Part shown: positions 8,340-16,537 of the stretch, piece by piece
Numbering within the stretch: position 1 is the first letter of the stretch
Layout: the number at the start of each line of letters is the position of its first letter
Source of the DNA: an uncultured Pelagibacteraceae bacterium
GTDB lineage: Bacteria; Pseudomonadota; Alphaproteobacteria; Pelagibacterales; Pelagibacteraceae
Assembly (NCBI GenBank): GCA_902552705.1
Contig: CACDHZ010000002.1
Coordinates: forward strand, 32,501-65,430
Direction: 5' to 3'
DNA: 32,930 nt
Made by a program: the position numbers and the translations under genes
Notes under the pieces: generated by a model
The model's database searches: none
The model's input: only the letters and a program-made list of their open reading frames with translations
What the model was told of the DNA's origin: nothing

Positions 8340-9330
8340 TTTTAATTTTTTTCATCACTAAATAATATGTTCTTTTTGACAATTTTGTCTCTGTACCAAA
8401 AACTTTATTTAATAAGTTTAAATTATTCCAACAATTAACAATTTCAACTTTTCTTCCTGAATTGAAATCATTTAACATGCTCATAGTATGATTTTTGCTT
8501 AAAAGGGTTTGTTTTATTCTACTATTTATAGTTTGGTAAATTGGAATGTTCAATTTTTTTACAATATATTCAAATTCAAACATTATATCTGTTATTAACT
8601 TTTTAGCTTTTTTGGACCTACTAATTTGTAAATTATTATATCCAGTTTTTAAGGCAACTAAGTTAAAAGCAAATGAATTAATTGATTTGATAAAAATTTC
8701 ACTATAAATATTTTTTACTTTTGGTGAAATAACCTTTTTACTTAAAAGTTTTCTTAAAAAATTAGCTTTATTTTTCATTTTTAAATTCACCTCTTTTAGT
8801 GGGTAACCCCTTTGAATATGACTTATCATAGTTTCACCTGGATTTATTATCTTTCCAGATAGCCACATAGTCATACCAATTATATTTTTACTGTATTTAT
8901 TTGGGTACAAATTTTTAGAAATATGTATTTTTTTTTTATTAAGTATATTCGCAAACCACCAATATGGTAATTCAGTGCAAGGAGGAATTATAGCTGTATT
9001 TTTACCAGCATGTTGTAAAATATTTTTAAGAAGTCTCTCTTTTACATCTTTTAATTTAATTGTAATGAATATATAATCAAACTTTAATTTTTTGACTTTA
9101 TTTAAATTATTTAAGAAAAAAATATTTTTTGAGTTTTTTAATATTACTTCTTTTTTTAAAACATCATTTCGAAAAATTTTTAATTTCAATCCTTTTTTTT
9201 TAATTGAATTGTAATGTTTATTTCTGCAAATTGTATAGACTTTTGTTTTTTTTGAAGCTAAGCAATAAGTCAAATGAGACCCAATTGCACCACCTCCAAA
9301 AATTAAAATTTTTATTTTACTTTTATCCAT
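8329..9330 (-). CDS. Ketopantoate reductase (PanE/ApbA)-like oxidoreductase
   Basis: A 333-residue member of the 2-dehydropantoate 2-reductase family. It has the NADP-binding turn FGGGAIGSH (11-19), the catalytic lysine K215 with N218 and N223 in IKSINSFAFNLVALKTG, and the C-terminal SMLNDFNSGRKVEI block with E296. These correspond to the Lys, Asn and Glu that hold ketopantoate in PanE. The protein is somewhat longer than PanE. It overlaps both neighbours (19 bases with the Gfo/Idh gene, 11 with pseI), so it belongs to the sugar operon and is unlikely to be the housekeeping pantothenate enzyme. A reasonable inference is that it reduces an alpha-keto acid to an alpha-hydroxy acid for the downstream ligase and carrier protein; a sugar substrate is the alternative. 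Confidence 0.8.
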   Translation of the reverse strand: MDKSKIKILIFGGGAIGSHLTYCLASKKTKVYTICRNKHYNSIKKKGLKLKIFRNDVLKKEVILKNSKNIFFLNNLNKVKKLKFDYIFITIKLKDVKERLLKNILQHAGKNTAIIPPCTELPYWWFANILNKKKIHISKNLYPNKYSKNIIGMTMWLSGKIINPGETMISHIQRGYPLKEVNLKMKNKANFLRKLLSKKVISPKVKNIYSEIFIKSINSFAFNLVALKTGYNNLQISRSKKAKKLITDIMFEFEYIVKKLNIPIYQTINSRIKQTLLSKNHTMSMLNDFNSGRKVEIVNCWNNLNLLNKVFGTETKLSKRTYYLVMKKIKNVK

Positions 9331-10415
9331 CTTCCGGTTTTATCAGATTTAATTGAGGCATCACAAAAATTTGAAATTTTTTGTGATGATTTTAAACCAA
9401 AAGTATAATCATTTTTTTTCTTAAAAATTATCTCATTTGCTAAATCTAAATAAATATTTGCAAAGGCCTCTAAAAACCCAGATGGGTGACCAGGCTTATA
9501 ACGATTGTATCTTTCTTTATTAGCCTCATAAACGGCTGAACTTCTATCTAGAATTGTTTTAGTTCCATCTAGATTAAACATTACTAATTTTTCTGGTTCA
9601 ATTTGTTTCCAAAAAATAGTTTTTTTTGATCCTACAATTTTTAATTCTAGACCGTTCGAGATTCCGGGATTAGTTTTGCTAACTACAAATTGTCCAAAAA
9701 TATCTTTTTCAATTTTTGCAGTGATTAAAGCATTATCAACAATTTTATAATTAGAGTGATTAAAAAACTTTGCTAAAACTTTGTTAGGAGTTTTTTCAAT
9801 CAGAAAATCGCACATTTGCACTAAATGCGATCCCAAATCGCCTAGTATATTTGGATATCCAGTATCATTTAATCTCCAAATTTTTGGTTTTATTTTTGAG
9901 CTCGTTTTTTTAACAAAAGCATTTTGAGGCATATAAAAAAAAAATTGCTTAATTTTTCCAATTTTTTTTTTTTTTATAATCTTTTTTAACTCTCTTAAAA
10001 TTGGATAGCCAGTATAGTTATATGTAACTCTGATAAGTTTATTTTTATTTGAAAAAAGACTTTTAACTTCATTCATTTGATTTTTACTATTTATTAATGG
10101 TTTTTCACAGATAATAGGTATATTAATTTTTATTAATTTCTTTAATATTTTAGAGTGACTTGGTGTTGGGGTAAGAAGAGCAACCGCATCTAGCTGACTA
10201 CTTTCATATTTAATGAAATCATTAAGAGAATTATAAATTCGAGATTTGTTTACATTGTAGACGTCACCGGACTTTAAATTTATTTTTTTGTTCCTACTAA
10301 AAAAACCCGAAACCAAATTCCATTTATTATCAAGCTTACTAGCTAAATAATGCATTCTTCCGATTGTAGAGTTTGTTCCTCCGCCGATAAAGCCCAAACA
10401 AAGATTTTTTTTCAT
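9312..10415 (-). CDS. Gfo/Idh/MocA-family oxidoreductase
   Basis: The first gene of the minus-strand operon encodes 367 residues. The NAD(P)-binding turn is LGFIGGGTN (7-15), followed by ALLTPTPSH, the signature E104-K105-P106 with the catalytic-type lysine, and GDLGSHLVQM (192-201), whose His197 lies where family members bind substrate. The segment W...ND.GYPNILGDLGSH is typical of Gfo/Idh enzymes acting on sugars or sugar-nucleotide acids. The start is the ATG at 10415, downstream of a plausible promoter. A run of 14 T (9962-9975, read as A in the gene) lies in the KKKK stretch and could be a slippage site. The reaction is probably an oxidation or reduction of a sugar carbon; the substrate is not identifiable here. 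Confidence 0.85.
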   Translation of the reverse strand: MKKNLCLGFIGGGTNSTIGRMHYLASKLDNKWNLVSGFFSRNKKINLKSGDVYNVNKSRIYNSLNDFIKYESSQLDAVALLTPTPSHSKILKKLIKINIPIICEKPLINSKNQMNEVKSLFSNKNKLIRVTYNYTGYPILRELKKIIKKKKIGKIKQFFFYMPQNAFVKKTSSKIKPKIWRLNDTGYPNILGDLGSHLVQMCDFLIEKTPNKVLAKFFNHSNYKIVDNALITAKIEKDIFGQFVVSKTNPGISNGLELKIVGSKKTIFWKQIEPEKLVMFNLDGTKTILDRSSAVYEANKERYNRYKPGHPSGFLEAFANIYLDLANEIIFKKKNDYTFGLKSSQKISNFCDASIKSDKTGRWIKVK

Positions 10416-10492
10416 TAAGATTTATATATATATATATTTATTTTATAATGTATATTACAAACTATTCAATCCAACTATAAAATATATATAGA
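10416..10492. promoter_or_regulatory. Divergent promoter region between the two biosynthetic operons
   Basis: This 77-base spacer must drive both operons. On the minus strand TTGAAT (10464-10469), a 16-base spacer and TATAAA (10442-10447) form a reasonable sigma-70 promoter, 27 bases before the ATG at 10415. On the plus strand TATAAT (10444-10449) overlaps that same -10 element but has no clear -35. A second TATAAA (10476-10481) lies only 11 bases before the ATG at 10493. A (TA)n stretch occupies 10423-10437. I see no operator-like palindrome other than the AT symmetry itself. Confidence 0.42.
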
Positions 10493-11188
10493 ATGAACAT
10501 TGCAATTATACCTGCAAGACAAGGCAGCAAGAGAATAAAAGGAAAAAATATTAAAAATTTTTTTGGAAAACCTATAATTAGTTATGTAATAAAAGAAGTA
10601 ATAAAATCTAAAATTTTTGATTATATAATAGTTTCTACTGACTCTGATAAAATTAAAAAAATTTCAGAAAAATATGGAGCAAAAGTTTTTTTTAAAAGAC
10701 CAAAAAAAATATCAAATGATAATGCTAAAACACAAGAGGTGATAGTACATTCATTGGATTGGTTTAAAAAAAAGAATGTATATTTTAAATATGTTTGTTG
10801 TATTTACCCTACTTCTGTAATGATTAGATCTATTGATTTAAAAAAATCATTTAAAATCATAAAAAATATTAAATGGTCGTTTGTTATGTCCGCACAAAAA
10901 TACTCTACACAAATTGAAAGATCTTTTAGATTATTAAATAAACAAATTGTTTTGATGAATAAAAATAAATTTACGAAAAATTCTCAATCTTTTAGAGAAT
11001 TTTTTCATGATGCAGGTCAATTTTATTGGGGAACTACCAAGTCTTGGTATTCAAAAAATACCATTTCAAACAATAAAAGTACAATTTATGAATTAAAAAA
11101 ATATCAAGCCGTTGATATTAATACTTTAGATGATTGGAAATTTGCAGAGAAACTTTACAAATTAAATAAATTAAAAAGTTTTAGATGA
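10493..11188 (+). CDS. pseF: CMP-pseudaminic acid cytidylyltransferase (PseF)
   Basis: This 231-residue enzyme transfers CMP from CTP to pseudaminic acid, giving the activated donor CMP-Pse. The N-terminal CTP-binding loop PARQGSKRIKGKNIK (7-21) is the nucleotide-sugar pyrophosphorylase-like motif of CMP-ulosonate synthetases. Next come IIVSTDSDKI, a FFKRP block, CCIYPTSVM (112-120), and the PseF-typical HDAGQFYWG (172-180). The length is normal. It is the first gene of the plus-strand operon and is separated from pseI only by the Gfo/Idh and PanE-like genes and the divergent promoter. Its stop overlaps the start of the next gene (ATGA, 11185-11188), tying it to a periplasmic sugar-dehydrogenase-like protein, which is unexpected company. 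Confidence 0.92.
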   Translation: MNIAIIPARQGSKRIKGKNIKNFFGKPIISYVIKEVIKSKIFDYIIVSTDSDKIKKISEKYGAKVFFKRPKKISNDNAKTQEVIVHSLDWFKKKNVYFKYVCCIYPTSVMIRSIDLKKSFKIIKNIKWSFVMSAQKYSTQIERSFRLLNKQIVLMNKNKFTKNSQSFREFFHDAGQFYWGTTKSWYSKNTISNNKSTIYELKKYQAVDINTLDDWKFAEKLYKLNKLKSFR

Positions 11189-12654
11189 AAAAAAAAATTA
11201 TATTTCCTTTATTATTTTTATTATTATTTTTTGGTACGTACGTAGTTATTAGTAGAAATATAGATAATTCAAATAGTCAGTTTTTCACAAAAATTAAATT
11301 AATGATTCCTTATGAAATAAGGCAATCTATTAAAAAAAATGTTTTTGTTTATTCCTACACTGATATTTTAGAAAATAAGATAACAAAAAAAGAAAAGAAT
11401 TTGGCTGACCTAAGCTATAAATTTACAAGTATCCATGGGATGCATTTTAAAAAAGTAATAAATAAAAAAATTATTACAAGTCAGAATAAAAAAAAATATG
11501 ACTATACAGAGTTTCAAACAGAGCTACTTCCATTACAAGGACCGCATGGATATTTTAGTTTATATAATGAAAATATTTTTTTAATTACAAAATTAGGAAT
11601 AATAAATTATGGGAATATTAATCTATTAAACAGTGAAAAATTTAATTTTGATGTGATACCTTCAAATTTAATTGAATTTGCAAATTATAGAAAATTTATT
11701 GAACATATTCATTATGGTGTAAAGGGTTTGTTGATAGACCAGGATCAAATATATGTTTCTTTAATTTATGAATTAAAAAAAGGATGTTACAATACGTCAA
11801 TTTTTGTAGCAAAATTAAATTTTGAAAAACTAGAATTTGAAAAATTTTTTAGCCCTGACAAATGTGTCGATGAAAATGATGAGTATTTCAATATAGCACC
11901 AGAACGTTTTCAACCATTACAATCTGGTGGAGAAATGACGATTTCAAAAAATAATAATATCATATTTTCTACAGGTGAGTTTAGAAAAAGAGATTTGGCA
12001 CAAGACAAGAATAGTGTTTTTGGAAAAATAATAGAAATAAATCGATCCAGCAAAGAGTATAAAATTATATCAATGGGCCATAGGAACCCACAAGGATTAT
12101 ATTTTAATTTTGATAAGAATATTTTAATTGCAACAGAACATTCTGCTCAAGGGGGTGATGAAATTAATGTCAATTACTCTATTGAGAGTGAGGAGATTAA
12201 AAATTATGGATGGCCTATATCTTCTTATGGTGAACATTATGATTTCAACACTGCTGATGCATTAAAAAAACTTTATGAAATTGCTCCTTTAAACAAATCT
12301 CATAAAGAATTTGGATTTGTTGAGCCACTAAAGTATTATGATCTAAATTCTCGAGCGCCAGGAGTTATTAATAAATTAAATAAGAATTTTTATAACTTAG
12401 GGGATAACCAATACATGGTTAGTCTAATGAGATCTAGACAATTACATCATATGATACTTAATGAAGAACATACTAAGATATTAGAAAATGATATTTTAAA
12501 ATTTGGTGGTAAAGAAACTGATTATAAGCATCGTGTTAGAGATATTATATATGATGACTTAAAAAATAGAGTTTTACTGCTATTTGAAAAAGATATTGTG
12601 CTCAAAGATGAGGAATATGCTTATTGGATAGGAATTCTTGAACCGTTAAATTAA
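11185..12654 (+). CDS. Membrane-anchored PQQ-type glucose/sorbosone dehydrogenase-like protein
   Basis: This 489-residue protein begins with a positively charged tip and one hydrophobic segment (about residues 6-22), so it is probably anchored in the inner membrane facing the periplasm, or exported. The C-terminal half matches the six-bladed beta-propeller family of soluble aldose dehydrogenases (GSDH): LQSGGEMTIS, GHRNPQGLYF (298-307), EHSAQGGDEIN (318-328), and NYGWP (340-344). Family members oxidise aldoses using PQQ. Some relatives may have non-redox roles, so the activity is not assured. About 240 residues before the family match show no recognisable domain. It overlaps pseF at its start (ATGA) and is followed 19 bases later by a Gfo/Idh gene. 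Confidence 0.75.
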   Translation: MKKKIIFPLLFLLLFFGTYVVISRNIDNSNSQFFTKIKLMIPYEIRQSIKKNVFVYSYTDILENKITKKEKNLADLSYKFTSIHGMHFKKVINKKIITSQNKKKYDYTEFQTELLPLQGPHGYFSLYNENIFLITKLGIINYGNINLLNSEKFNFDVIPSNLIEFANYRKFIEHIHYGVKGLLIDQDQIYVSLIYELKKGCYNTSIFVAKLNFEKLEFEKFFSPDKCVDENDEYFNIAPERFQPLQSGGEMTISKNNNIIFSTGEFRKRDLAQDKNSVFGKIIEINRSSKEYKIISMGHRNPQGLYFNFDKNILIATEHSAQGGDEINVNYSIESEEIKNYGWPISSYGEHYDFNTADALKKLYEIAPLNKSHKEFGFVEPLKYYDLNSRAPGVINKLNKNFYNLGDNQYMVSLMRSRQLHHMILNEEHTKILENDILKFGGKETDYKHRVRDIIYDDLKNRVLLLFEKDIVLKDEEYAYWIGILEPLN

Positions 12655-12673
12655 CTTAAATTATGTAAATAAT

Positions 12674-13720
12674 ATGAAGAAAAAAATCTCGTTTTCAATT
12701 TTAGGACTAGGAAGAGTTATTGATAAAAGAGTTTTTCATATGTTTAAATACGAAATTAAAAATGGTTATGTAAAAACTATTTTTGATAAAAATAAAAAAA
12801 AAATAAAAAAATATGAAAAACTATTTAGATGTAAAGGAGAAAATTCTTTTGAAAATTTTTTAAAAACCAAAAGTGACTTTATTTATATTGCTACTGAGTC
12901 TGGAAATCATTTCAAACATATTTTAAAATGCTTTGATAATAATAAAAACGTTATTGTAGAAAAACCTCCTGTTTTAAAAGTTAAAGAATTAAAACTTTTA
13001 AACGATATAGCAAAAAAAAAAAGATTAAAGTTTTATACAGTTTTCCAAAATAGACTTAATAAATCTGTACAATATGCAAAAAAAATTATTAAGAAAGAAA
13101 AAATAATTTTTGTAGATCTATCTTTGATTTGGTCAAGATCTCAAGATTATTACATGGATTGGCATGGTAAATGGAAATTAGATGGGGGAGTTCTGGCCCA
13201 ACAAGGAATTCATTACGTAGATTTATTAGTTTATCTATTTGGAAATCCAAAAAAATGTGTAAGTTCAATTGAAAATAGAGTTAACAAATTACAAGCTGAA
13301 GATACTCATACATCATTAATTATTTTTAAAAAAAATAATTTAAGCTGTTCAGTAAATATGTCTACAGCTTTTAGGCCAAAAGATTTTGAAGCATCAATAA
13401 AAATTTATTGTAAAAAAAAAGTGATTTCTTTAGCTGGACTTTGCTGCAATACGATTTCAATTAATAATTTATCAAAAAAAAATAAAAAAAATAACTTTAT
13501 TAAAAAGTTTTCTGAAAAAGTTCCAAGTGGTTATGGTATATCTCATAAAAAAGTTTTTCAAGAAATAATCGATTATGAGTTAAAAAAAAATACAAATCCT
13601 TTAAAAGCATATGAAACCTTAAGTACAATTAAACTAATAAATATGATGTACAAAAGTTTTTTTGAGGATAGGTGGACTTATTTTGATGAAAAAAAAATAG
13701 TATCAAAGTTAGGTAAATGA
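12674..13720 (+). CDS. Gfo/Idh/MocA-family oxidoreductase
   Basis: A 348-residue protein with the NAD(P)-binding turn ILGLGRVID (9-17), ATESGNHFKH, and the signature E96-K97-P98. Its second domain has a GGVLAQQGIHYVDLL block (171-185) where H180 and D183 match the conserved substrate-side His and Asp. The HGKWKLDGG segment just before is typical of sugar-acting members, including WbpB-like nucleotide-sugar acid dehydrogenases. Its stop overlaps the shikimate-dehydrogenase-like gene (ATGA, 13717-13720). It probably carries out a redox step in the sugar pathway encoded by the following genes. It is one of three Gfo/Idh members here (others at 9312-10415 and 16485-17510), and the three are clearly diverged from each other. 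Confidence 0.85.
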   Translation: MKKKISFSILGLGRVIDKRVFHMFKYEIKNGYVKTIFDKNKKKIKKYEKLFRCKGENSFENFLKTKSDFIYIATESGNHFKHILKCFDNNKNVIVEKPPVLKVKELKLLNDIAKKKRLKFYTVFQNRLNKSVQYAKKIIKKEKIIFVDLSLIWSRSQDYYMDWHGKWKLDGGVLAQQGIHYVDLLVYLFGNPKKCVSSIENRVNKLQAEDTHTSLIIFKKNNLSCSVNMSTAFRPKDFEASIKIYCKKKVISLAGLCCNTISINNLSKKNKKNNFIKKFSEKVPSGYGISHKKVFQEIIDYELKKNTNPLKAYETLSTIKLINMMYKSFFEDRWTYFDEKKIVSKLGK

Positions 13721-14712
13721 AAAAGCAAAAAAATTTGAATAAAATTATTTCTAATACAATTTCTATAAAAAAAAAAAAATATGCTTTGATAATTGGTGAA
13801 ACACCTTCACGTGGAGCAAGATCACCAAAATTATGGAATAAGGTGTATAGAAAACAAAATGAAAAAACAAAGATGCATCCTGCAGATGTATCAAGAAAAA
13901 ATTTAAAAGTTTTAATGAATTACTTAGAATTAGATGATTTATTTATTGGTTCTGCAGTTACCACACCTTATAAAGAAGTTATTTTGAAATATATAAAATC
14001 TATTTCATTTGAAGCAAAGTCTATTGGATCGATAAATACTATAAAAAAAATTCATAAAAAGATGGTTGGGTATAATACTGACTATCATGGAGCAAAAAAA
14101 TCATTAACTATATTTAAAAAAAAAAAGAATATTTTAATTTTTGGCTGTGGAGGCGCAGGTAAAGCTGTTATATTAGCATCTATAAAAGAATTTAAAAATG
14201 CTTTCTTTTATTTTTACAATAGAGATAAAAAAAAACTAAATACGTTTATTAAAAAATTAAAATTAAAAAATTATAAAATAATAGACAATAAAAAAATTTT
14301 ATTTTTACGTAATATTGATTTAGCAATTAATTCTACTAGTATTGGATTTGACTCTTGGATATTGAGAAATAAAAAGTTTTATAATTTGATACATTTTACC
14401 CCTCTAACAAACTTGCATAAAGTTAAGGGAATTAACAGTAAAAATAAAAAAGAATTTTTAAGAAAAAATCGATACTTCATAAAGCAAGACAAGTTAAATT
14501 ATTTAAAGTTTTTAGATCAAAATTCAAATTGTGAATTTTTTGATATAATATATAACCCTCGAATGACAAAGTTTTTAAAGCTAGCAAAAATTAATGGTCA
14601 TAAAATACTAAATGGGTTGAGAATGAATTTAGACCAAGCTGTAAAAGCTTTTTGTATAGTAAATAATAAAAAATTTGAAAAAATTAATATCTTGATGAAA
14701 AAAAATGGATAA
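13717..14712 (+). CDS. Shikimate/quinate dehydrogenase (AroE)-like oxidoreductase
   Basis: At 331 residues this is longer than usual AroE (about 270-290), with an apparent insertion around residues 220-275. AroE features are clear: VTTPYK with the catalytic lysine K86, GSINTI (N107), GYNTDYHGA with catalytic D122, the nucleotide turn FGCGGAGKAV (142-151), INSTSIG, IIYNPRMT, and NGLRMNLDQA with Q307. Two residues that bind the shikimate carboxylate in characterised AroE are changed: the first Ser of the HSxS motif is A34, and the Asn of NVTxPxK is A80. I infer a related but different substrate. It overlaps its upstream neighbour by ATGA and the DAHP-synthase-like gene by 8 bases. A 13-A tract (13767-13779) lies near the start. 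Confidence 0.83.
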   Translation: MKKQKNLNKIISNTISIKKKKYALIIGETPSRGARSPKLWNKVYRKQNEKTKMHPADVSRKNLKVLMNYLELDDLFIGSAVTTPYKEVILKYIKSISFEAKSIGSINTIKKIHKKMVGYNTDYHGAKKSLTIFKKKKNILIFGCGGAGKAVILASIKEFKNAFFYFYNRDKKKLNTFIKKLKLKNYKIIDNKKILFLRNIDLAINSTSIGFDSWILRNKKFYNLIHFTPLTNLHKVKGINSKNKKEFLRKNRYFIKQDKLNYLKFLDQNSNCEFFDIIYNPRMTKFLKLAKINGHKILNGLRMNLDQAVKAFCIVNNKKFEKINILMKKNG

Positions 14713-15595
14713 TAAATTTCCAGGAAAAGATATTAGCCAAGAAGACATAAAAACGAAATTTCCACTAGCTGCAAAAAAAAAAGATAACCATAAATCTAGA
14801 TTTACAGTTGCAGGAGTTGAGTTTGGAGGAGATTTAATTCCAGTATTTGCAGGACCTAATATGGTTGAAAGTAAAGATTTAATTTTTGATGTTGCAAAAA
14901 ATATTAAAACTATTGGTGCTCATTTTATGAGAGGTGGTGCATTTAAGCCTCTTACTTTTCCTTACCGAAATAAAAAATATACAGAAACAAGAGAGGAAGG
15001 GATAAAATGGCTCGGATTAGCAAAAGAAAAATATAATATTCCTATAATCACAGAAGTCATGGAGGAAAAATATATTGATATGATTTCTGAAGTTGCGGAC
15101 ATTTTGCAAATTGGATCTAGAAATATGCAGAATTATCCTTTAATCACTGCGTGTGCAAAAACGCAAAAACCAATAATGATTAAAAGGCATTATGGTTCAT
15201 CTTTGAGAGATTGGCTTGGTTCAGCTGAGTATGCCCTTATTGAAGGAAATGAAAAAGTTATTCTATGTGAAAGAGGTGTTTCAGTTCCTCACACGCATAG
15301 AGCTACATCAAGATTTTTACTTGATCTACAAGTTGTCCCTGCAGCACAAGAGATAACTCACTTACCTATCGTTGTAGATCCCTCACATGCAACCTTTTGG
15401 AGAGCTTGGGTAAAACCAATGGCCTTGGCCTCGATTGCTAGTGGTGCTGATGGTATTATGCTTGAAGTTCATCCCGATCCTGAAAATTCAGCAGTTGATC
15501 CATTACAGCCTATTAATTATGATGATTTTAAATCTTTGATGCTTCAAATGGATAAAATTTCGAATTCTATAATGGGTAAAAAAATATTTAAATAA
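14705..15595 (+). CDS. DAHP/KDO8P-synthase-family PEP-condensing aldolase, altered active site
   Basis: This 296-residue protein belongs to the type I-beta DAHP synthase/KDO8P synthase family, which condenses PEP with an aldose phosphate to a 3-deoxy-2-ulosonate. PEP-binding positions are intact: R76 and K81 in MRGGAFKP, R139 in IGSRNMQN, K160, and R190 in CERG. Metal-site residues H228 (DPSH), E254 and D265 remain, but the Cys ligand of AGPCS is N52 (AGPNMVES), as in metal-independent KDO8P synthases (GGMNVLES). The KPRTS motif that grips erythrose 4-phosphate reads KPLTF (81-85), losing the Arg. No ACT or chorismate-mutase regulatory domain is present. I therefore expect a different aldehyde partner from E4P. 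It overlaps the AroE-like gene by 8 bases. Confidence 0.85.
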   Translation: MDNKFPGKDISQEDIKTKFPLAAKKKDNHKSRFTVAGVEFGGDLIPVFAGPNMVESKDLIFDVAKNIKTIGAHFMRGGAFKPLTFPYRNKKYTETREEGIKWLGLAKEKYNIPIITEVMEEKYIDMISEVADILQIGSRNMQNYPLITACAKTQKPIMIKRHYGSSLRDWLGSAEYALIEGNEKVILCERGVSVPHTHRATSRFLLDLQVVPAAQEITHLPIVVDPSHATFWRAWVKPMALASIASGADGIMLEVHPDPENSAVDPLQPINYDDFKSLMLQMDKISNSIMGKKIFK

Positions 15596-15610
15596 CATTT
15601 AAATTTAATT

Positions 15611-16537
15611 ATGAAAAAAAAACTTTATACCGACATAAACATAAAAAGAATTGATAATTTTTTAGACAAGCATTTAGAAGTTGCAAAAAATTTAAAGAAT
15701 GGAATACCACCATTTTCATCAGTAGAAATAAGTATAAATGGAGCTTGTAATAGAAGGTGTTTTTTTTGTCCAAGAGTTGATGAAGAAGGCTATCCAAACA
15801 TTTTAGAATCTCTTGATATGAAATTATTTGATGAATTAGTTAATGATTTAGAATCAATTAATTATAAAGGAAGAATGGCATTTTCAGGTTTTTGTGAACC
15901 TTTATTATCAAAAAATTTAGATCAATATATTTTAAGAATAAAAAAAAAACTCTCAAAAACTGAAATTGAAGTTGTTAGTAATGGCGATCCAATTTTAGCT
16001 AAAAATGGAAAAGAAAGGTTGATTAATCTTTTTAAAGCTGGTTTAGACACAATTAAAATAAGTTTATATGATGGGCCACATCAAATTGAATTGTTTGATA
16101 ATATTAAAAAAGATTTAGAATTATCAGATGATCAATATATTGTAAGAAAAAGATATTTAGGCCCAGAAGAAAGTTTTGGTATCACCATTTCAAATAGAGC
16201 TGGTTCTGTCAGTCTTAAAAATGATGCATTCGAACTTAAAGCTCTTGAGGAACCTTTAAAACAACCCTGTTATTACCCATTTTATAAAGTGTTAATTGAT
16301 CATAATGGAGACGTATTGATGTGCTCTAATGATTGGAAAAAAGAAAAACCAATGGGCAATCTTTCAAAAGAATCTTTGCTTGAAATATGGTCAAATAAAA
16401 AATTTTTAGATTTAAGAAAAAAATTGCTTAACAGTGATAGAAATCATAAACCATGTAATGTTTGTGATGTAAATGGAATATTAAATGGAAAAAAATCTTT
16501 TGAAAACTGGAAAAATTATTTTTCCCAAAAAACTTAA
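15611..16537 (+). CDS. Radical SAM/SPASM-type protein (paralogue of 30423-31328)
   Basis: A 308-residue protein with CNRRCFFC (C46, C50, C53) for the SAM-cleaving cluster, SGFCEP as a GGE-like strand, VVSNGDP, LYDGPHQIE, and SNRAG. The C-terminal four-cysteine set (C220, C238, C282, C285) has SPASM-like spacing with VLIDHNGDVLMC. That layout usually holds one auxiliary iron-sulfur cluster. The same landmarks appear in the 301-residue protein at 30423-31328, so the two are paralogues. The gene stands 15 bases after the DAHP-synthase-like gene. SPASM proteins modify peptides or small molecules such as sugars; here a sugar-pathway role is inferred from context only. I cannot name the reaction. 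Confidence 0.78.
   Translation: MKKKLYTDINIKRIDNFLDKHLEVAKNLKNGIPPFSSVEISINGACNRRCFFCPRVDEEGYPNILESLDMKLFDELVNDLESINYKGRMAFSGFCEPLLSKNLDQYILRIKKKLSKTEIEVVSNGDPILAKNGKERLINLFKAGLDTIKISLYDGPHQIELFDNIKKDLELSDDQYIVRKRYLGPEESFGITISNRAGSVSLKNDAFELKALEEPLKQPCYYPFYKVLIDHNGDVLMCSNDWKKEKPMGNLSKESLLEIWSNKKFLDLRKKLLNSDRNHKPCNVCDVNGILNGKKSFENWKNYFSQKT

Noticed and set aside
8329..9330. Housekeeping panE for pantothenate synthesis
   Set aside because: The gene overlaps both neighbours in a sugar operon; a dedicated role is more likely, although the residues alone would allow panE.
10421..10437. (TA)n run as a microsatellite or repeat element
   Set aside because: Short and common in promoter spacers of very AT-rich genomes; no further copies of note.
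14705..15595. Ordinary DAHP synthase of the shikimate pathway
   Set aside because: The metal Cys and the KPRT Arg are missing and the context is surface-sugar synthesis.
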